A stretch of 64,000 nucleotides of DNA from Novosphingobium subterraneum (GCF_000807925.1 NZ_JRVC01000005.1:62001-126000), one strand, 5' to 3'. Positions 25,030 through 35,978 are shown, numbered from the stretch's first letter. Numbers and translations: made by a program. Notes: a model not told the origin generated them from the sequence alone.

Positions 25030-25971
25030 TTAGAACTCCACCATTGCGGCGAGCCGCTTGGGCGCCACGGCGGCCCAGCTGCGGCGAAGCCAGTCGGCTG
25101 CGTGCTCCCAGTCGACATCGGGACGGTTGAGAATCAGCCCTGCCCAGCCGCTTGCGCCATAGTAGGCTGGCCGGAACCAGGTGTCCTCGTCCTGCTCGAT
25201 CAGGGCGGCCAGTTCGTCCTGACCGCTCGTCTTCACCAGCAGTGCTATGTGCGGGGCGCCATGGTGCTGATCGTTGAAATAGGCGAAGTACTTGCCGCCC
25301 ACGCGCCAGCCGGGGGCACCGTGGCTTTCACGCTCTTCGACATCAGGAAGGGCAGCAGCGAGGCCGCGCACCTTCTCGAGCAACCATCCAGCGCTGTTCT
25401 CGCGAGCAACATAGCTGGCGAGGGTTCGCGAATAGAGCTGGTGCTCGGCGAACAGGACACGAGCGGCAAGACTGTCGCCGGTATCGCCCGGAATGATTGC
25501 TACCGGCGTCTGGCCGAGGATCGGGCCATCGTCGAGTTCTGCGGTCACGAGATGCACTGTGCACCCACCGTGGCTGTCCCCAGCCTCGATCGCGCGATCG
25601 TGGGTGTGCAGGCCCTTGTACTTGGGCAGCAGCGAAGGGTGGATGTTGAGCATCCGACCTTCCCAGCGTCCGACAAATTCGGGGCTCAGAATGCGCATGT
25701 AGCCGGCAAGGGCGATATAGCGCGCCCCGGCCCGGACCACCTCGGCCTCCATCATCGCGTCGTGCTCTGGCCGGGGAATGCCCTTGTGCGGCAGGCAGAA
25801 CGTCGCCACCCCCTCAGCCTCGGCAAGTTTCAGACCCGAAGCATCCGGGTTGTTCGAGAGAACGAGTACGATCTCATAAGGACAGTCCGCCGCACGGCTT
25901 GCATAGAGCAGCGCGGCCATGTTGGTGCCGCTGCCCGAAATGAAGACGGCGACGGGGACCCGGTCAGCCAA
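25030..25971 (-). CDS. purN: PurN glycinamide ribonucleotide transformylase fused to an MmcQ/YjbR domain
   Basis: A 313-residue protein. The first ~195 residues are PurN (10-formyl-THF-dependent GAR formylation, purine synthesis), with [13 protein letters not shown], catalytic [12 protein letters not shown] and [13 protein letters not shown]. The remaining ~110 residues ([32 protein letters not shown]... to the C-terminus) look like an MmcQ/YjbR DNA-binding-like domain in the same frame. PurN alone is usually ~200 residues. TTG 25971 is the only reasonable start that keeps the N-terminal strand; it overlaps the purM stop by 8 nt. The role of the extra domain is unknown. Confidence 0.88.
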   Translation of the reverse strand: MADRVPVAVFISGSGTNMAALLYASRAADCPYEIVLVLSNNPDASGLKLAEAEGVATFCLPHKGIPRPEHDAMMEAEVVRAGARYIALAGYMRILSPEFVGRWEGRMLNIHPSLLPKYKGLHTHDRAIEAGDSHGGCTVHLVTAELDDGPILGQTPVAIIPGDTGDSLAARVLFAEHQLYSRTLASYVARENSAGWLLEKVRGLAAALPDVEERESHGAPGWRVGGKYFAYFNDQHHGAPHIALLVKTSGQDELAALIEQDEDTWFRPAYYGASGWAGLILNRPDVDWEHAADWLRRSWAAVAPKRLAAMVEF

Positions 25972-27070
25972 TGTGGGTGGCTTCCCATGCCTCGCGGGCG
26001 GACCAAGTCTCGGCGCTGCCGGTGACGGTGCAGCCCTTTTCGCCCGCGACGATCGTCCCGACGCGATAGACCGTTTCACCAGCCGCGGCGAGATCGGCGG
26101 CAAGCGAATCGGCCTCGGCCGCTTCTACCGCCAGGATCATGCCGATGCCGCAGTTGAAGGTGCGGGCCATTTCCTCGGGTTCGATATTCCCTTGGGCCTG
26201 CAGGAACGCCATCAAGCGGCTCTGCTCCCAGCTGTCGGCATCGATGCGCGCATGAAGGCCTTGCGGCAAGACGCGGGGCACGTTCTCGAGCAGGCCACCG
26301 CCGGTGATGTGGGCCAGCGCGTTGATGCGGCCCGAGCGGATGAAGGGCAGCAGGCTCTTCACGTAGATGCGGGTCGGCTCGATGAGGTAATCAATCAGCA
26401 GGCGCTCGTTGTCGAACAGGGCAGGGCGGTCAAGCTTCCAGCCCTTGTCTGCAGCGAGACGACGCACCAGCGAGTAACCGTTCGAGTGAACGCCAGACGA
26501 GGCGAGGCCGAGCAGCACGTTGCCTTCCGCCACGCGGCCGCCGGTCAGTTGCTCACCGCGCTCAACGGCACCAACGCAGAAGCCAGCGAGATCGTAGTCT
26601 CCGTCGGCATACATGCCGGGCATTTCCGCGGTTTCGCCACCGATCAGGGCGCATCCGGCCTGCTTGCAGCCCTCCGCAATTCCGGCGACCACGCGCTCGG
26701 CCACGCCATTGTCCAGACGGCCGGTGGCGAAGTAATCGAGGAAGAAGAGCGGTTCGGCCCCCTGCACAATCAGGTCGTTCACGCACATCGCGACAAGATC
26801 GATGCCGATCTTGTCATGCCGGTCGTGATCGATCGCCAGCTTGACCTTGGTGCCAACGCCATCGTTGCCAGCGACAAGAAGCGGGTCCTTGTAGCCCGCC
26901 GCCTTGAGGTCGAAGAAGCCGCCGAAGCCGCCGAGCTCCGCATCCGCGCCGGGCCGGGCGGTTGACTTCGCCAACGGGCCAATGGCCTTCACCAGCGCAT
27001 TGCCAGCGGCGATGTTCACGCCAGCCTTGGCGTAGCTATAGCTCTCGGGCTTTTCCTGCTTGTCGCTCAT
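25964..27070 (-). CDS. purM: Phosphoribosylformylglycinamidine cyclo-ligase
   Basis: A 368-residue AIR synthetase (fifth step of purine synthesis). [38 protein letters not shown] and [16 protein letters not shown] are hallmark segments. I chose ATG 27070 just before [18 protein letters not shown]; the frame is open further but unlike the family. It leads the purM-purN-MFS operon and diverges from the DUF2066-like gene, with only 112 bp for two promoters. Confidence 0.95.
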   Translation of the reverse strand: MSDKQEKPESYSYAKAGVNIAAGNALVKAIGPLAKSTARPGADAELGGFGGFFDLKAAGYKDPLLVAGNDGVGTKVKLAIDHDRHDKIGIDLVAMCVNDLIVQGAEPLFFLDYFATGRLDNGVAERVVAGIAEGCKQAGCALIGGETAEMPGMYADGDYDLAGFCVGAVERGEQLTGGRVAEGNVLLGLASSGVHSNGYSLVRRLAADKGWKLDRPALFDNERLLIDYLIEPTRIYVKSLLPFIRSGRINALAHITGGGLLENVPRVLPQGLHARIDADSWEQSRLMAFLQAQGNIEPEEMARTFNCGIGMILAVEAAEADSLAADLAAAGETVYRVGTIVAGEKGCTVTGSAETWSAREAWEATHIG

Positions 27071-27182
27071 GGTGCGCGCGCCTAGCGCTTTCCTGCTTGG
27101 ATTTCCACTTTCGTTTCGGCAAAAGCGGGCATCCAATTGCGGAATTCGAATTCCGTGTGCGTTACCGGCCGGACCTTCGGCC

Positions 27183-28472
27183 ATGACTGGTTTCGGAGTT
27201 CCCTTGGTCGCCCTGCATCTGCCACTCGAAAAAGCGAAGAACCGCAAGGCGCTGATGCTGGGCATTGCCCTCGTCGCGGGGCTGGGCGGGGCTGCTCTTG
27301 TCGCGCAGATCGAGGGTGATCGCGGCATTCCGCCGATCGCCAGCAATGGCGACTATGAAGTGCGTGGGATCGAGGTGAACGTCGGCGGTGACAATGCCGA
27401 GGACGCACGCAACAAGGGCTGGCGTGAAGCGCAGCGCAAGGCGTGGACCAAGCTCTGGGAAAGCAACGGCAGTGGCGGGGCCGCTCCAGGGCTCGATGAT
27501 TCGACGATCGAATCGATGGTTTCGGCTGTGGTTGTCGAGCACGAACAGATCGGTCCGCGCCGTTACATCGCGCGTCTCGGCGTGATCTTCGACCGCGCCC
27601 GCACCGGTGAACGACTCGGCATGACCGGCGCGAAGGCCCGCTCGGCGCCGCTGCTGGTCGTGCCGGTCCTCTACCAGGGCGGCGTGGCGACGGTTTACGA
27701 AACCCGCACTCCATGGCAGAAGGCGTGGGCGGAGTATCGCACAGGCAGCAGCGCGATCGACTACGTGCGACCAGCTGGCGCAGGCTCCGATTCGCTCCTG
27801 TTGACGGCGGGGCAGCTTGATAGGCGCAGTCGCAACTGGTGGCGGCTGATCCTGGACGAATTCGGAGCGTCCGACGTGATCATGCCAATCGCGCGCCTGG
27901 ACCGGCAATTCCCCGGGGGCCCTGTGACCGGCACGTTCACCGCGCGCTACGGTCCGGACAATCGCTTCCTCGGCAGCTTCACCCTGACCGCCAAGAGCGA
28001 AGCTGATCTGCCCAGGATGCTGGAAGATGCGATCGGCCGGCTGGACGGCATCTACACCCAGGCTCTCGTTGCAGGGGTCCTGAAGCCCGATCCGACGCTC
28101 AACATGGTGACCGAAATCGATCCGAAGCTGATCGAGCAGACGCTGGCAAGCGCAGGGCCGGTCGCCACGCCTGCCTCGGCGACCGCTCCCGAAGCCACGC
28201 CAAGCGCCGCTGCCACGCCGACGGTGGCTGCGGGCGGAGCAACCATAACCATCCAGTTCGCCACTGCGGACGGCCCGGCGGTCGACGCCGGCATGGCCGC
28301 AGTGCGTGGCATCCCCGGGGTGAAGAGCGCGGTCTCAAGTTCGATCGCGATTGGCGGCACGTCGGTCATGCGCGTCACCTACGCGGGCGAAATAGATACG
28401 TTGGCCGCAGCATTGCGGGCGCAGGGCTGGCGTGTGACGGTCGGCGCGGGCGCGCTTTCGATTCGCAAGTAA
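27183..28472 (+). CDS. DUF2066-like membrane-anchored protein with C-terminal HMA-like fold
   Basis: A 429-residue protein. An N-terminal membrane helix ([21 protein letters not shown]) precedes a DUF2066-like domain ([31 protein letters not shown]). An Ala/Pro/Thr linker (about 340-370) leads to a ferredoxin-like domain ([28 protein letters not shown]) that lacks the CxxC of metal-binding HMA domains. ATG 27183 is chosen because the helix follows soon; ATG 27255 is the alternative. The purM / DUF2066 / hda order is conserved in many proteobacteria. Function unknown. Confidence 0.7.
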   Translation: MTGFGVPLVALHLPLEKAKNRKALMLGIALVAGLGGAALVAQIEGDRGIPPIASNGDYEVRGIEVNVGGDNAEDARNKGWREAQRKAWTKLWESNGSGGAAPGLDDSTIESMVSAVVVEHEQIGPRRYIARLGVIFDRARTGERLGMTGAKARSAPLLVVPVLYQGGVATVYETRTPWQKAWAEYRTGSSAIDYVRPAGAGSDSLLLTAGQLDRRSRNWWRLILDEFGASDVIMPIARLDRQFPGGPVTGTFTARYGPDNRFLGSFTLTAKSEADLPRMLEDAIGRLDGIYTQALVAGVLKPDPTLNMVTEIDPKLIEQTLASAGPVATPASATAPEATPSAAATPTVAAGGATITIQFATADGPAVDAGMAAVRGIPGVKSAVSSSIAIGGTSVMRVTYAGEIDTLAAALRAQGWRVTVGAGALSIRK

Positions 28473-28504
28473 CCCGAACCGCGATTCGAGCGTATATTCG
28501 GCAG

Positions 28505-29119
28505 ATGTCTTCGCAGATCGCCCTTCCGCTCGTGACAGCGCGCGGTGCCGAAACCGTGGTCATGGGGCCCTGCCTGGTCCCTGTGATCGAAGCGCTGCAG
28601 TCGGCTGCCACCTGGCCCTTCCGCACCGCAATTCTCGTCGGCCCACCACGCTCGGGCAAAAGCCTGCTGGCGCGCTGGTTTGCTGAGAGTGGGGCAGGGG
28701 AGGTGTTGGACAGCGCCGATTCGCTGCCTGAGGACGAGATTTTCCATAAATGGAACCGCGCACAAGCTTCGGGACGTCCCCTTTTGCTGGTAAGCGATCG
28801 CGCTCCGGGTGACTGGACGATCACTCTGCCCGATCTCGCCTCGCGCCTGGGTTCGGCCCTGCTGATCGAGATCGGCGCACCAGACGACGAGCTCATGGCG
28901 GGCTTGATCGTGGAACATTCCGCGCGGCGAGGGCTTGTTCTGGGCGAACAGGCAATCGCCTACCTCCTGCCCAGAGTGGAACGCACGCACGCAGAAATCG
29001 AGTTGCTGATTGAAACTCTTGACCGTCTGTCTCTTGAGCGTAAATCACCCGTCACCATATCACTGGTCCGCGACGCGCTTGCCGAGCGGACAGGGGAATT
29101 CCAGCCGCGCTTGCTTTAA
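28505..29119 (+). CDS. hdaA: DnaA-related regulator HdaA
   Basis: A 204-residue truncated DnaA-like ATPase. ATLVGPPRSGKS-type Walker A is present as ILVGPPRSGKSLLARWF, but the DNA-binding domain IV of DnaA is missing. Hda stimulates ATP hydrolysis by DnaA together with the clamp and so limits re-initiation. The end ERTHAEIELLIETLDRLSLERKSPVTISLVRDAL matches the family. It follows the DUF2066-like gene by 32 nt. Confidence 0.88.
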   Translation: MSSQIALPLVTARGAETVVMGPCLVPVIEALQSAATWPFRTAILVGPPRSGKSLLARWFAESGAGEVLDSADSLPEDEIFHKWNRAQASGRPLLLVSDRAPGDWTITLPDLASRLGSALLIEIGAPDDELMAGLIVEHSARRGLVLGEQAIAYLLPRVERTHAEIELLIETLDRLSLERKSPVTISLVRDALAERTGEFQPRLL

Positions 29120-29145
29120 GCGCCTGAAAGAGAGAGAATCAGGGC

Positions 29146-29871
29146 ATGTTCAACGGCCTGATCGCCTATCTGGACTCGATCCGCTCGCGCGATCCCGCGC
29201 CCCGCTCGCGTTGGGAGATTCTCCTCTACCCGGGACTTTGGGCCGTGGGTTTCCACCGAGTCGCGCATTGGCTGTTCGAGGCCAAGCTGTTCTTCCTGGC
29301 TCGTCTGGTGAACCATTTTTCCCGTTTTTTGACTGCGATCGACATCCATCCGGGCGCCAGGATCGGCAAGCACCTGTTTATCGACCACGGTTTCACCGTC
29401 ATTGGCGAGACGGCCGAGATTGGCGACAATGTCACCATCTACCAGTGCGTCACGCTAGGCGGGACGAACCCTGCAAATGGTATCCCTGGAAAGCGTCACC
29501 CGACGTTGAGCGACAATGCGATCATCGGCTCGGGTGCCCAGATCCTGGGGCCGATCACTGTTGGTCCTCGCGCTCGAGTAGGGGCAAACGCCGTTGTGAC
29601 CGACGATGTGCCTGAAGGCGCTACGATGGTCGGGCTGAAAGCTCGCTCCACGCTGGTGCCTGCAGAAACGTGGCTTAAGGAATTCATTCCCTACGGCACT
29701 CCGTGCAAGGAGCCGTGCGAGCCGAACGGCGGCTCGCGGGTTGATGAGCTTGAGGCCGAAGTCGCAGCGCTGAAGGCACAGGTTGCGGCACTCGTCGCTG
29801 CTCAGACGGGTGGCGACGATACCTCGCCTGCGCCAACTCCGACCACGGTCGGCAGAAGGAACCGCAGCTGA
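29146..29871 (+). CDS. cysE: Serine O-acetyltransferase (EpsC-type)
   Basis: A 241-residue left-handed-helix acetyltransferase that makes O-acetylserine for cysteine synthesis. AIDIHPGARIGKHLFIDHGFTVIGETAEIGDNVTIYQCVTLGG carries the catalytic Asp/His and hexapeptide repeats. The N-terminal helical domain is short, as in EpsC types. The C-terminus has an extra coiled-coil-like tail (VDELEAEVAALKAQVAALVAAQ). It is followed 2 nt later by the DUF2794 gene. Confidence 0.93.
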   Translation: MFNGLIAYLDSIRSRDPAPRSRWEILLYPGLWAVGFHRVAHWLFEAKLFFLARLVNHFSRFLTAIDIHPGARIGKHLFIDHGFTVIGETAEIGDNVTIYQCVTLGGTNPANGIPGKRHPTLSDNAIIGSGAQILGPITVGPRARVGANAVVTDDVPEGATMVGLKARSTLVPAETWLKEFIPYGTPCKEPCEPNGGSRVDELEAEVAALKAQVAALVAAQTGGDDTSPAPTPTTVGRRNRS

Positions 29872-29873
29872 GC

Positions 29874-30239
29874 GTGACCGGCCCTGATGCCGGGACGTCC
29901 GGCACCGTCGTCCCATTCCCGAACGCGCGTGCCATCCAGCAGGTCGGCTTCGAACGGCCAGAGCTGCTGAAGATCCTCGATCTGTACGGTCGCATGGTCG
30001 CAGCCGGCCTGTGGCGCGATTATGCAATGGACTTTGGCAAGGATGCTGCTGTCTTCGCAGCGTTCAAGCGAACCGCGGAACGCCCCACGGCAAGGATTGA
30101 AAAACGGCCCTCGCTGCGCAGCAAGCAGGGCATGTGGGCACTGTTCGGAGAAGCCGGGCAAGTCCTCAAGCGCGGCCATGATTTGGCGGGTGTTCTGTCG
30201 CCGCTCGAGCGCCGTTTGATGAAGGTCGTGGAGGATTAG
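29874..30239 (+). CDS. DUF2794 protein
   Basis: A 121-residue protein starting at GTG, 2 nt after the cysE stop. VVPFPNARAIQQVGFERPELLKILDLYGRMVAAGLWRDYAMDF and the RIEKRPSLRSKQGMWALFGEAGQVLKRG segment are typical of this alphaproteobacterial family. Function unknown. Its end overlaps the convergent thioesterase gene by 4 nt. Confidence 0.88.
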   Translation: MTGPDAGTSGTVVPFPNARAIQQVGFERPELLKILDLYGRMVAAGLWRDYAMDFGKDAAVFAAFKRTAERPTARIEKRPSLRSKQGMWALFGEAGQVLKRGHDLAGVLSPLERRLMKVVED

Positions 30240-30652
30240 CTCTTCGGCTTGATCAGGAAATTCATCCAGCAGCTTGCCAGCGGTTTGTCGCGATCAGACT
30301 GCCAAGCTTCTGCGCGCACGTTGGCAATGCGCCTTCCTGCGCGGATAACCTCGCCGCGCGCGAAGGTTTCCACCGTCACGCCGCCTCGCAGGTACTCGAC
30401 GGAAATGTTCACCGGCTTGATTCGCATCCTGGCGTCCTCCTCGCCGAGATGGGCGTGAAGGGCCATGATCGCGGCGATTTCCATCATGCCTGCGATAGCG
30501 CCGCCGTGAAGGAACCCAGGCCGACCCATGGCTCGATCGGAAAAATCCATTGCCAGAAGCGGGGCGTCGTCCAGCATGCCAGCGATTCGCATGCCCATTG
30601 ATCGCGCATAGGGCGGCAACTTTTCCGACAAGAGAACGCCAGCTTCGCTCAC
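30236..30652 (-). CDS. PaaI-type hotdog thioesterase
   Basis: A 138-residue hotdog-fold protein; GRPGFLHGGAIAGMMEIAAIMAL carries the family HGG motif. I chose GTG 30652: it overlaps the upstream stop as GTGA and has AGGAGA in place. It is translationally coupled to another PaaI-type gene, suggesting a heterodimer or sequential acyl-CoA hydrolysis (inference). Confidence 0.85.
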   Translation of the reverse strand: MSEAGVLLSEKLPPYARSMGMRIAGMLDDAPLLAMDFSDRAMGRPGFLHGGAIAGMMEIAAIMALHAHLGEEDARMRIKPVNISVEYLRGGVTVETFARGEVIRAGRRIANVRAEAWQSDRDKPLASCWMNFLIKPKS

Positions 30653-31152
30653 TTCGCTTCTCCTGGTGAACGCGCCCAACCGTCTGCTTGGACCTGGATG
30701 AAGATGCCGGCAGCGTGCGCTACGGGATCAGTGATGTCGCCGTCGTGGGCAATGCCCCGGACGAACGCCATCGACTTCTTCAACTGGTAGCACTCTGCCC
30801 AGGCAATAATCGTTTTGCCTGGCGTTGCGGCGCGAACATAGTCGACACGCAGGTCCAACGTCACTTGCGGGCGAAAGCCGCCGCGCAGTGCCCAGACGGA
30901 CATCGACGTGGCATTGTCCAGCAAACTGATTATCGGGCCGGAAGCGAGTACGCCCGTCTCGCGATCGCCGACCAAGTCCTCGCGCCAAGGCAGGCCAAGC
31001 TCGACCCAGTTATCCCCATGAGTGCGATACTGCATGCCTATGAAGCCGGTATGCCCGTGGCGCATCATGAATTTGCCGAACTGCTTCGGATTGAAATCCA
31101 TGCCCGGCGGAATCGCGGGCCTTCCTCCGGCGGGTTCGGGCGTTGTATCCAT
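30649..31152 (-). CDS. PaaI-type hotdog thioesterase
   Basis: A 167-residue hotdog-fold protein. In place of the common HGG it reads LASGPIISLLDNATSMSVW, a variant seen in divergent members. The C-terminal VTLDLRVDYVRAATPGKTIIAWAECY is typical. It starts 53 nt after ruvX and could share that transcript. Confidence 0.82.
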   Translation of the reverse strand: MDTTPEPAGGRPAIPPGMDFNPKQFGKFMMRHGHTGFIGMQYRTHGDNWVELGLPWREDLVGDRETGVLASGPIISLLDNATSMSVWALRGGFRPQVTLDLRVDYVRAATPGKTIIAWAECYQLKKSMAFVRGIAHDGDITDPVAHAAGIFIQVQADGWARSPGEAK

Positions 31153-31205
31153 GATTGTTTCCCTGCCGCAGCTATGGTGCGATTACAAGCGTATTAAGCG
31201 GGCGA

Positions 31206-31673
31206 TTAAAATGCGCTTCCGGCCAGTGCGTCGATGGCGCCTTGCAGGATCAGGGCAGCGGCGTGTGAATCGATGCGTTCTGCCCGCTTGGCCCGGCTGA
31301 AGTCCTGCTCGATCATCGCCCGCTCGGCGGCCTGCGTAGTCCACCGCTCGTCCCAAAGGAGGATCGGCAGCCCAAGATCCTCGAGGTTGCGAGCGATAGC
31401 TCTGGCGCCTTGCGACCTCGGGCTTTCCGATCCGTCCATATTGAGCGGCAGACCAATCACGAGCCCTACGACACCGCGTTCCTCGATCAGCGCCTGCAGC
31501 TTTGCCTTGTCGGCGGTGAATTTGCCGCGCTGAAGTGTCTTGCCTGCCGTGGCGAAGCGCCAGTCTCGGTCGCACAGGGCAATGCCGATGGTCTTGGTGC
31601 CAGTATCCAGCCCCATCAGCACCCCGCCTTCGGGCAACTCGTCGCGCATGCAAAGGGCCGACTGGGTGATCAC
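31206..31673 (-). CDS. ruvX: RuvX/YqgF putative Holliday-junction resolvase
   Basis: A 155-residue RNase H-fold protein. [17 protein letters not shown] gives the first catalytic Asp, [19 protein letters not shown] the second motif and [13 protein letters not shown] the third. It is involved in rRNA processing and recombination in studied members. The start is GTG 31673 in a GTGA overlap with the DUF3089 gene; this gives the typical length. Confidence 0.92.
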   Translation of the reverse strand: MITQSALCMRDELPEGGVLMGLDTGTKTIGIALCDRDWRFATAGKTLQRGKFTADKAKLQALIEERGVVGLVIGLPLNMDGSESPRSQGARAIARNLEDLGLPILLWDERWTTQAAERAMIEQDFSRAKRAERIDSHAAALILQGAIDALAGSAF

Positions 31674-32800
31674 TTGGCCGCACGCCCGTGCAGCTTTTCC
31701 CATGCCGCCGCCCGCCGAGCTACATCGGCGCGCAGGTTCGCCCAGAACAACGGTATGTCGTAAACGTGATAGTTGTTTCCCGGAAGAACGAAGGGCCCGA
31801 GATCGGGCGCATCCCCGATCATCAACAAGCCGGTCTTGGCATCGCAACGCGCAGGCACGGCCTTCGGGATCAGTTCTCCGGAATCGAGATGCTCACTCGG
31901 CTTCAACGTGCCCAGATTGGCGGCAGCCGGGGCGGAGCCGCCCACGCTTCCGGTCAGCGGATTCGTGCAAAGTACGGGGCGCGCGTCCTTCTGCTTGCCA
32001 TCCAGGGCAGGCCTCGTGCGGTAGGCTTCCAGTACCAGCTCGGGATCGGCAGGCTCGGCAAAACTGGCCCAGGTCATCACGCATCCTGCCGCCTCGGCCG
32101 AAGCGCAGGCCGGAAGTCCCATCTGTGGCAGATCATGCTCAACCGATATCGGCCAGCCGATCGGATAGGCCGCGACTATCCGCGACGCGAGCGTTGTGTC
32201 CGCAACCCGATCCTTGAGCAGGTGCAAGAGGTGAAGGGCGCCCTGGCTGTGACCCGCCAGCACGATCGGCTTGTCGGCGGGCACGTTCGCCAGGAACGCA
32301 TCGAAAGCCTGGCGCACATCGGCGTACGCAGATTCAAGCGCCATCTCCCCTTCGGCCTTGTCGGTGAGAAAAGCGCCGAAAGCGGCCTGACGGTAGCGTG
32401 GAGCCCAGACTTGTGACTGCTGGTTGAAGGCCGATGCCATGCCTTGCACGAAAAAGGTTGCGCGCCGATTGCTGTCAGCGTCGTCCAGGGGTCCATTCCA
32501 GTTCTCGCGAGCAAGATAGCTCGTAGGGTGAATGAAAAAAACCGCAGCAGGCCCCTTTGCTCCGCTATTGTCCACGCCTGTCGGGACCCACTGCGCCGGG
32601 TCGTTCTGCATCCCCGGCCGCGCGAACCACATCTTGTTTCCGGAATAGGCATCGGCCGGAAGAGGCTCGAGCCTGCCGTATGAAACTCGCGGAACAAATG
32701 CGAAGCGGGTCAGCTCGTTCTGCCAGATGCTCAGCGCGAAGACCGCAGCAATCACCATCACGATGAGGAGAGCCATGAGATACAGGAACTTGCGGACCAT
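31670..32800 (-). CDS. DUF3089 membrane-anchored alpha/beta hydrolase-like protein
   Basis: A 376-residue protein with an N-terminal membrane anchor ([22 protein letters not shown]). [14 protein letters not shown] and the nucleophile elbow GHSQG are visible, as in DUF3089 proteins. The start is ATG 32800; a TTG 12 nt upstream is also in frame. It lies inside the acpS-lepB-perM-ruvX operon. Substrate unknown. Confidence 0.82.
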   Translation of the reverse strand: MVRKFLYLMALLIVMVIAAVFALSIWQNELTRFAFVPRVSYGRLEPLPADAYSGNKMWFARPGMQNDPAQWVPTGVDNSGAKGPAAVFFIHPTSYLARENWNGPLDDADSNRRATFFVQGMASAFNQQSQVWAPRYRQAAFGAFLTDKAEGEMALESAYADVRQAFDAFLANVPADKPIVLAGHSQGALHLLHLLKDRVADTTLASRIVAAYPIGWPISVEHDLPQMGLPACASAEAAGCVMTWASFAEPADPELVLEAYRTRPALDGKQKDARPVLCTNPLTGSVGGSAPAAANLGTLKPSEHLDSGELIPKAVPARCDAKTGLLMIGDAPDLGPFVLPGNNYHVYDIPLFWANLRADVARRAAAWEKLHGRAAK

Positions 32801-32829
32801 TCTTCGTCTCAAATCTCGAGGGGCCAGAT

Positions 32830-33897
32830 TCAGCTATCGACCCGGTTTGCAGAGTTGCGTTCAGCCTGGCGTTCGAGCATGATCTTCATCATGGCGACGA
32901 TTGGATCCGCCAGCATAAGGCCGAGAATTCCGAACAGCAGCCCGAACATCAACTGTGCGCCGAGCACGAGCGCGGGTGCAAGATCGACTGTCCTCCTGGC
33001 AACCATTGGCACGATCACATTCCCGTCCACCGTCTGCACGACGATGTAGACGGCAATGCAGAACAGTCCCATCTCCGTGCCACCGGAAAAGCCGACCATG
33101 ATCATCAGGGCTCCGGAAATCGGCGCGCCGATATTCGGCAGGAATGCCAGCAGCCCGGTCAGCAGACCAAGCAAAGCAGCCATCGGCACACCCCACCACG
33201 CAAGCAGGGCCCAGGTGGCCACGCCTTCCACTGTCATTCCGAGGAGGCGGCCGAACAGCAGCATGCGCAGAGATTTGCCCATGCGCAGAGCAGTCGTTTC
33301 CCAGTGCTCGCGGCTGTCTTCCGGCAGCATCCAGGCAACGCCCCGGCGGTAGAGGTCCGGCTCGAGAACGAAGTAGATCGACAGAATGAGGATCAGAAAG
33401 GCAGTGGTGAATCCGTTCAGTACGCCTCCAAGCGCCCGCGTGACCTGTCCGACGCTGCCTAGAACCTGACCCGCGATGTTCTGCAGATCCAGATTCTGCA
33501 CATTCACGCCGTGCCCTTCCGCCCAGGCGCTCAACCTGGTGAGCTGCGTCTGGATGACCTGGGGCAGTTCGGCTGCCTGCGCTGCGATCTGCCCGCCAGC
33601 AAAGATCACCACCCACACCAGGAATGCCAGCGTGCCAACCAGGACGATGACGATCCTGAAGCTGCGGGGAATTCGCGGCAGGACCCTTGCGATCAGCCGT
33701 TGGCCTCCGTCGATCATGGCCGCAAAGACAATGCCGCCGATGATGACCATGATTGGCTGCGCCAGCAGCACCGCCAGCGCGAACAACCCAGCGATTCCCA
33801 ACCAGACTGCGGCCTTCTTTGCCTCTCTCCGCACCAGATTGTCGGTTATATCGGTCGGACCGGCCGTAGCGGTGGGTTCGCATTCATCCATTTGCAT
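32830..33897 (-). CDS. AI-2E family transporter (PerM-like permease)
   Basis: A 355-residue membrane protein with about 7-8 transmembrane helices. PNIGAPISGALMIMVGFS and VQTVDGNVIVPMVARRTVDLAP are family features. The start overlaps the lepB stop by one base (TGATG), so co-translation is likely. Substrate unknown; the AI-2 link is only a family name. Confidence 0.88.
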   Translation of the reverse strand: MQMDECEPTATAGPTDITDNLVRREAKKAAVWLGIAGLFALAVLLAQPIMVIIGGIVFAAMIDGGQRLIARVLPRIPRSFRIVIVLVGTLAFLVWVVIFAGGQIAAQAAELPQVIQTQLTRLSAWAEGHGVNVQNLDLQNIAGQVLGSVGQVTRALGGVLNGFTTAFLILILSIYFVLEPDLYRRGVAWMLPEDSREHWETTALRMGKSLRMLLFGRLLGMTVEGVATWALLAWWGVPMAALLGLLTGLLAFLPNIGAPISGALMIMVGFSGGTEMGLFCIAVYIVVQTVDGNVIVPMVARRTVDLAPALVLGAQLMFGLLFGILGLMLADPIVAMMKIMLERQAERNSANRVDS

Positions 33898-34808
33898 CAC
33901 CGCTTGTCTGGATCGTCCGTCACCAAGGATTGCTGGCCGATTTCCGGGCGCAGTCTGGTCCAGGCGCGATCTTTGCGCAAGGCGGTCCACCAGGTCCACG
34001 GGTTCCAGCTTTCGCTGCCATCGAGCGAAAAGGTGACGAACTCGGCCCGGCCGCCGACATTGGCCAGTGGCACCGGTCCACCAAGGCCACGTTCCTCGAT
34101 CAGAGCCCGACTATCGGCCGAATGGTCGCGGTTGTCCCCCATAAGGAAGACATGTCCCGGCGGAACGAGCGTTTCCTGATAGTTGTCCAGCACCTGATCC
34201 ATGTGGTCGATGATCACATAGCTGGCCCCGTTGGGGAGTGTCTCCCGGAATGCCGGCAGCTCGAAGACTTCGCGGCCATCATCCAGACGGGTCCGGTAGC
34301 GCTCGAACATGTCGTAGCAGGGGGCGCCGTCACACGACAATTGCGGATCGGCAGGGATCTGCACTGGCGGCTCGGCTTGTTGCGGGACGAGTTTTCCGTT
34401 CAGGATGATCTGTCCGTGGATGACCGCGATCCGGTCCCCGGGAAGAGCGACGACCCGCTTGATGTAGTCCTCATCCCTGTCCGGCGGCACGGCAATCACG
34501 ATGTCGCCATATTCCGGGGTCTTGGGCAGCAAGCGCTCCGACCCGCGAGGCAGGATGTGGAAGGATGCCGAGACCCAGGACCAGCCGTAGGGGTATTTGG
34601 CAACGATCAACCGGTCGCCCACCAGGAGGTTCGGCATCATCGAGATCGAGGGAATGTAGAAGGGCTTGGCAATCAGGCTGTGAAACGTCACGACCGCCAG
34701 CAGCATCAGGAAAAGACCGCGGATCTCTGCCCACCAATCCACGCCACCGGGCGGTGGCGGGGGAGGTGAAAGCTCTTGCTGTGGCTGGGCTGGGGTTTCG
34801 GCGGTCAA
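33897..34808 (-). CDS. lepB: Signal peptidase I
   Basis: A 303-residue inner-membrane serine-lysine protease that cleaves Sec and Tat signal peptides. The catalytic Ser is in [16 protein letters not shown] and the general-base Lys in [31 protein letters not shown] is the box E motif. One membrane helix near the N-terminus follows a Pro-rich tail. The start is TTG 34808, overlapping the acpS stop as TTGA. Confidence 0.95.
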   Translation of the reverse strand: MTAETPAQPQQELSPPPPPPGGVDWWAEIRGLFLMLLAVVTFHSLIAKPFYIPSISMMPNLLVGDRLIVAKYPYGWSWVSASFHILPRGSERLLPKTPEYGDIVIAVPPDRDEDYIKRVVALPGDRIAVIHGQIILNGKLVPQQAEPPVQIPADPQLSCDGAPCYDMFERYRTRLDDGREVFELPAFRETLPNGASYVIIDHMDQVLDNYQETLVPPGHVFLMGDNRDHSADSRALIEERGLGGPVPLANVGGRAEFVTFSLDGSESWNPWTWWTALRKDRAWTRLRPEIGQQSLVTDDPDKR

Positions 34809-35224
34809 ACTGCGGACTTTTCTGCCAGGGGGCGGGCCTCGATGACAACGAAGGCCTGAGCCCACGGGTGGTCGTCGGTCAAGGTCAGGTGAACAATCGC
34901 CTCGTAACCATCGGGGGTTATCGCGGCAAGGCGAGCTGCAGCCCCCCCTGTCAAGGCAAGCGTCGGCGCTCCCGACTTCGCGTTGACGACTCCGATGTCC
35001 TTCATGAACACACCGGCCTTAAATCCGGTCCCGACGGCCTTGGAAAACGCCTCCTTGGCGGCAAAGCGCTTGGCCAGCGTGCCAGCTATGGTGAGAGGGC
35101 GGCGTGCGGCCTTGGCCTTCTCGACTTCGGTGAACACGCGATCAATGAAGCGGTCGCCGAAACGATCGATCGAGTTCCGGATCCGCTCGATGTTACAGAG
35201 GTCCGAGCCCATGCCGATGATCAT
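34805..35224 (-). CDS. acpS: Holo-[acyl-carrier-protein] synthase
   Basis: A 139-residue enzyme that transfers phosphopantetheine from CoA to acyl carrier protein. [15 protein letters not shown] holds the metal-binding Asp and [15 protein letters not shown] the second acidic motif. It starts 10 nt after pdxJ and is coupled to lepB. Confidence 0.95.
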   Translation of the reverse strand: MIIGMGSDLCNIERIRNSIDRFGDRFIDRVFTEVEKAKAARRPLTIAGTLAKRFAAKEAFSKAVGTGFKAGVFMKDIGVVNAKSGAPTLALTGGAAARLAAITPDGYEAIVHLTLTDDHPWAQAFVVIEARPLAEKSAV

Positions 35225-35234
35225 GCTTCGGCCG

Positions 35235-35978
35235 TTACCGTGCTTCGTCCATCAGGTCGCGCATGCGGCGCACCGCTGCCTCGAGTCCGACAAAGATGGC
35301 TTCCCCTATGAGGTAGTGGCCGATGTTCAGTTCGGCCAGCTGCGGAATCGCTGCGATCGGCTGGACGTTCTCGTAAGTCAGGCCATGTCCCGCATGCGGC
35401 TCGATCCCGTTCCGTGCTGCGAGCGCAGCCATATCGGCAATACGCTTCAATTCGATTGCGCGCGCGTCGCCTTCAGCGTGCGCATATTCACCGGTATGCA
35501 GTTCAACCACCGGTGCGCCGAGCTTCATTGCCGCCTCGATCTGGCGGGCCTCGGGTGCGATGAACAGGCTTACCCTGATTCCGGCATCCGAAAGGCGTGC
35601 CACGATCGGGGCAAGCCGGTTGTGCTGGCCGGCGGCATCAAGCCCGCCCTCGGTCGTCCGCTCCTCGCGCCGCTCCGGGACGATGCAGGCAGCGTGCGGC
35701 TTATGGCGCAGCGCGATCTCGAGCATCTCGTCGGTCGCGGCCATCTCGAGGTTGAGCGGCAGGTTGGTGGCCGCCTGAATGCGGGCGAGGTCCTCGTCGC
35801 GGATGTGCCGGCGATCTTCGCGCAGGTGTGCGGTGATCCCATCACCGCCTACGCTGGCAACGATCTCGGCTGCGCGAACCGGATCCGGATGGTCTCCGCC
35901 TCGGGCATTGCGGATCGTTGCGACGTGATCGATGTTCACGCCCAGGCGGAGGCGGCCCGGTGTTAGAACGCTGCTCAC
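35235..35978 (-). CDS. pdxJ: Pyridoxine 5'-phosphate synthase
   Basis: A 247-residue TIM barrel that makes PNP from 1-deoxyxylulose 5-phosphate and aminoacetone phosphate. [28 protein letters not shown] is the hallmark N-terminus, and [15 protein letters not shown] carries active-site His. Starts at GTG 35978, overlapping the pyrE stop (GTGA). The pdxJ-acpS-lepB order is conserved in proteobacteria. Confidence 0.95.
   Translation of the reverse strand: MSSVLTPGRLRLGVNIDHVATIRNARGGDHPDPVRAAEIVASVGGDGITAHLREDRRHIRDEDLARIQAATNLPLNLEMAATDEMLEIALRHKPHAACIVPERREERTTEGGLDAAGQHNRLAPIVARLSDAGIRVSLFIAPEARQIEAAMKLGAPVVELHTGEYAHAEGDARAIELKRIADMAALAARNGIEPHAGHGLTYENVQPIAAIPQLAELNIGHYLIGEAIFVGLEAAVRRMRDLMDEAR

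Noticed and set aside
31189..31212. TTAA-N8-TTAA resembling a CtrA site upstream of the thioesterase gene
   Set aside because: The CtrA consensus needs a 7-bp spacer; here it is 8 bp, so I do not call it.
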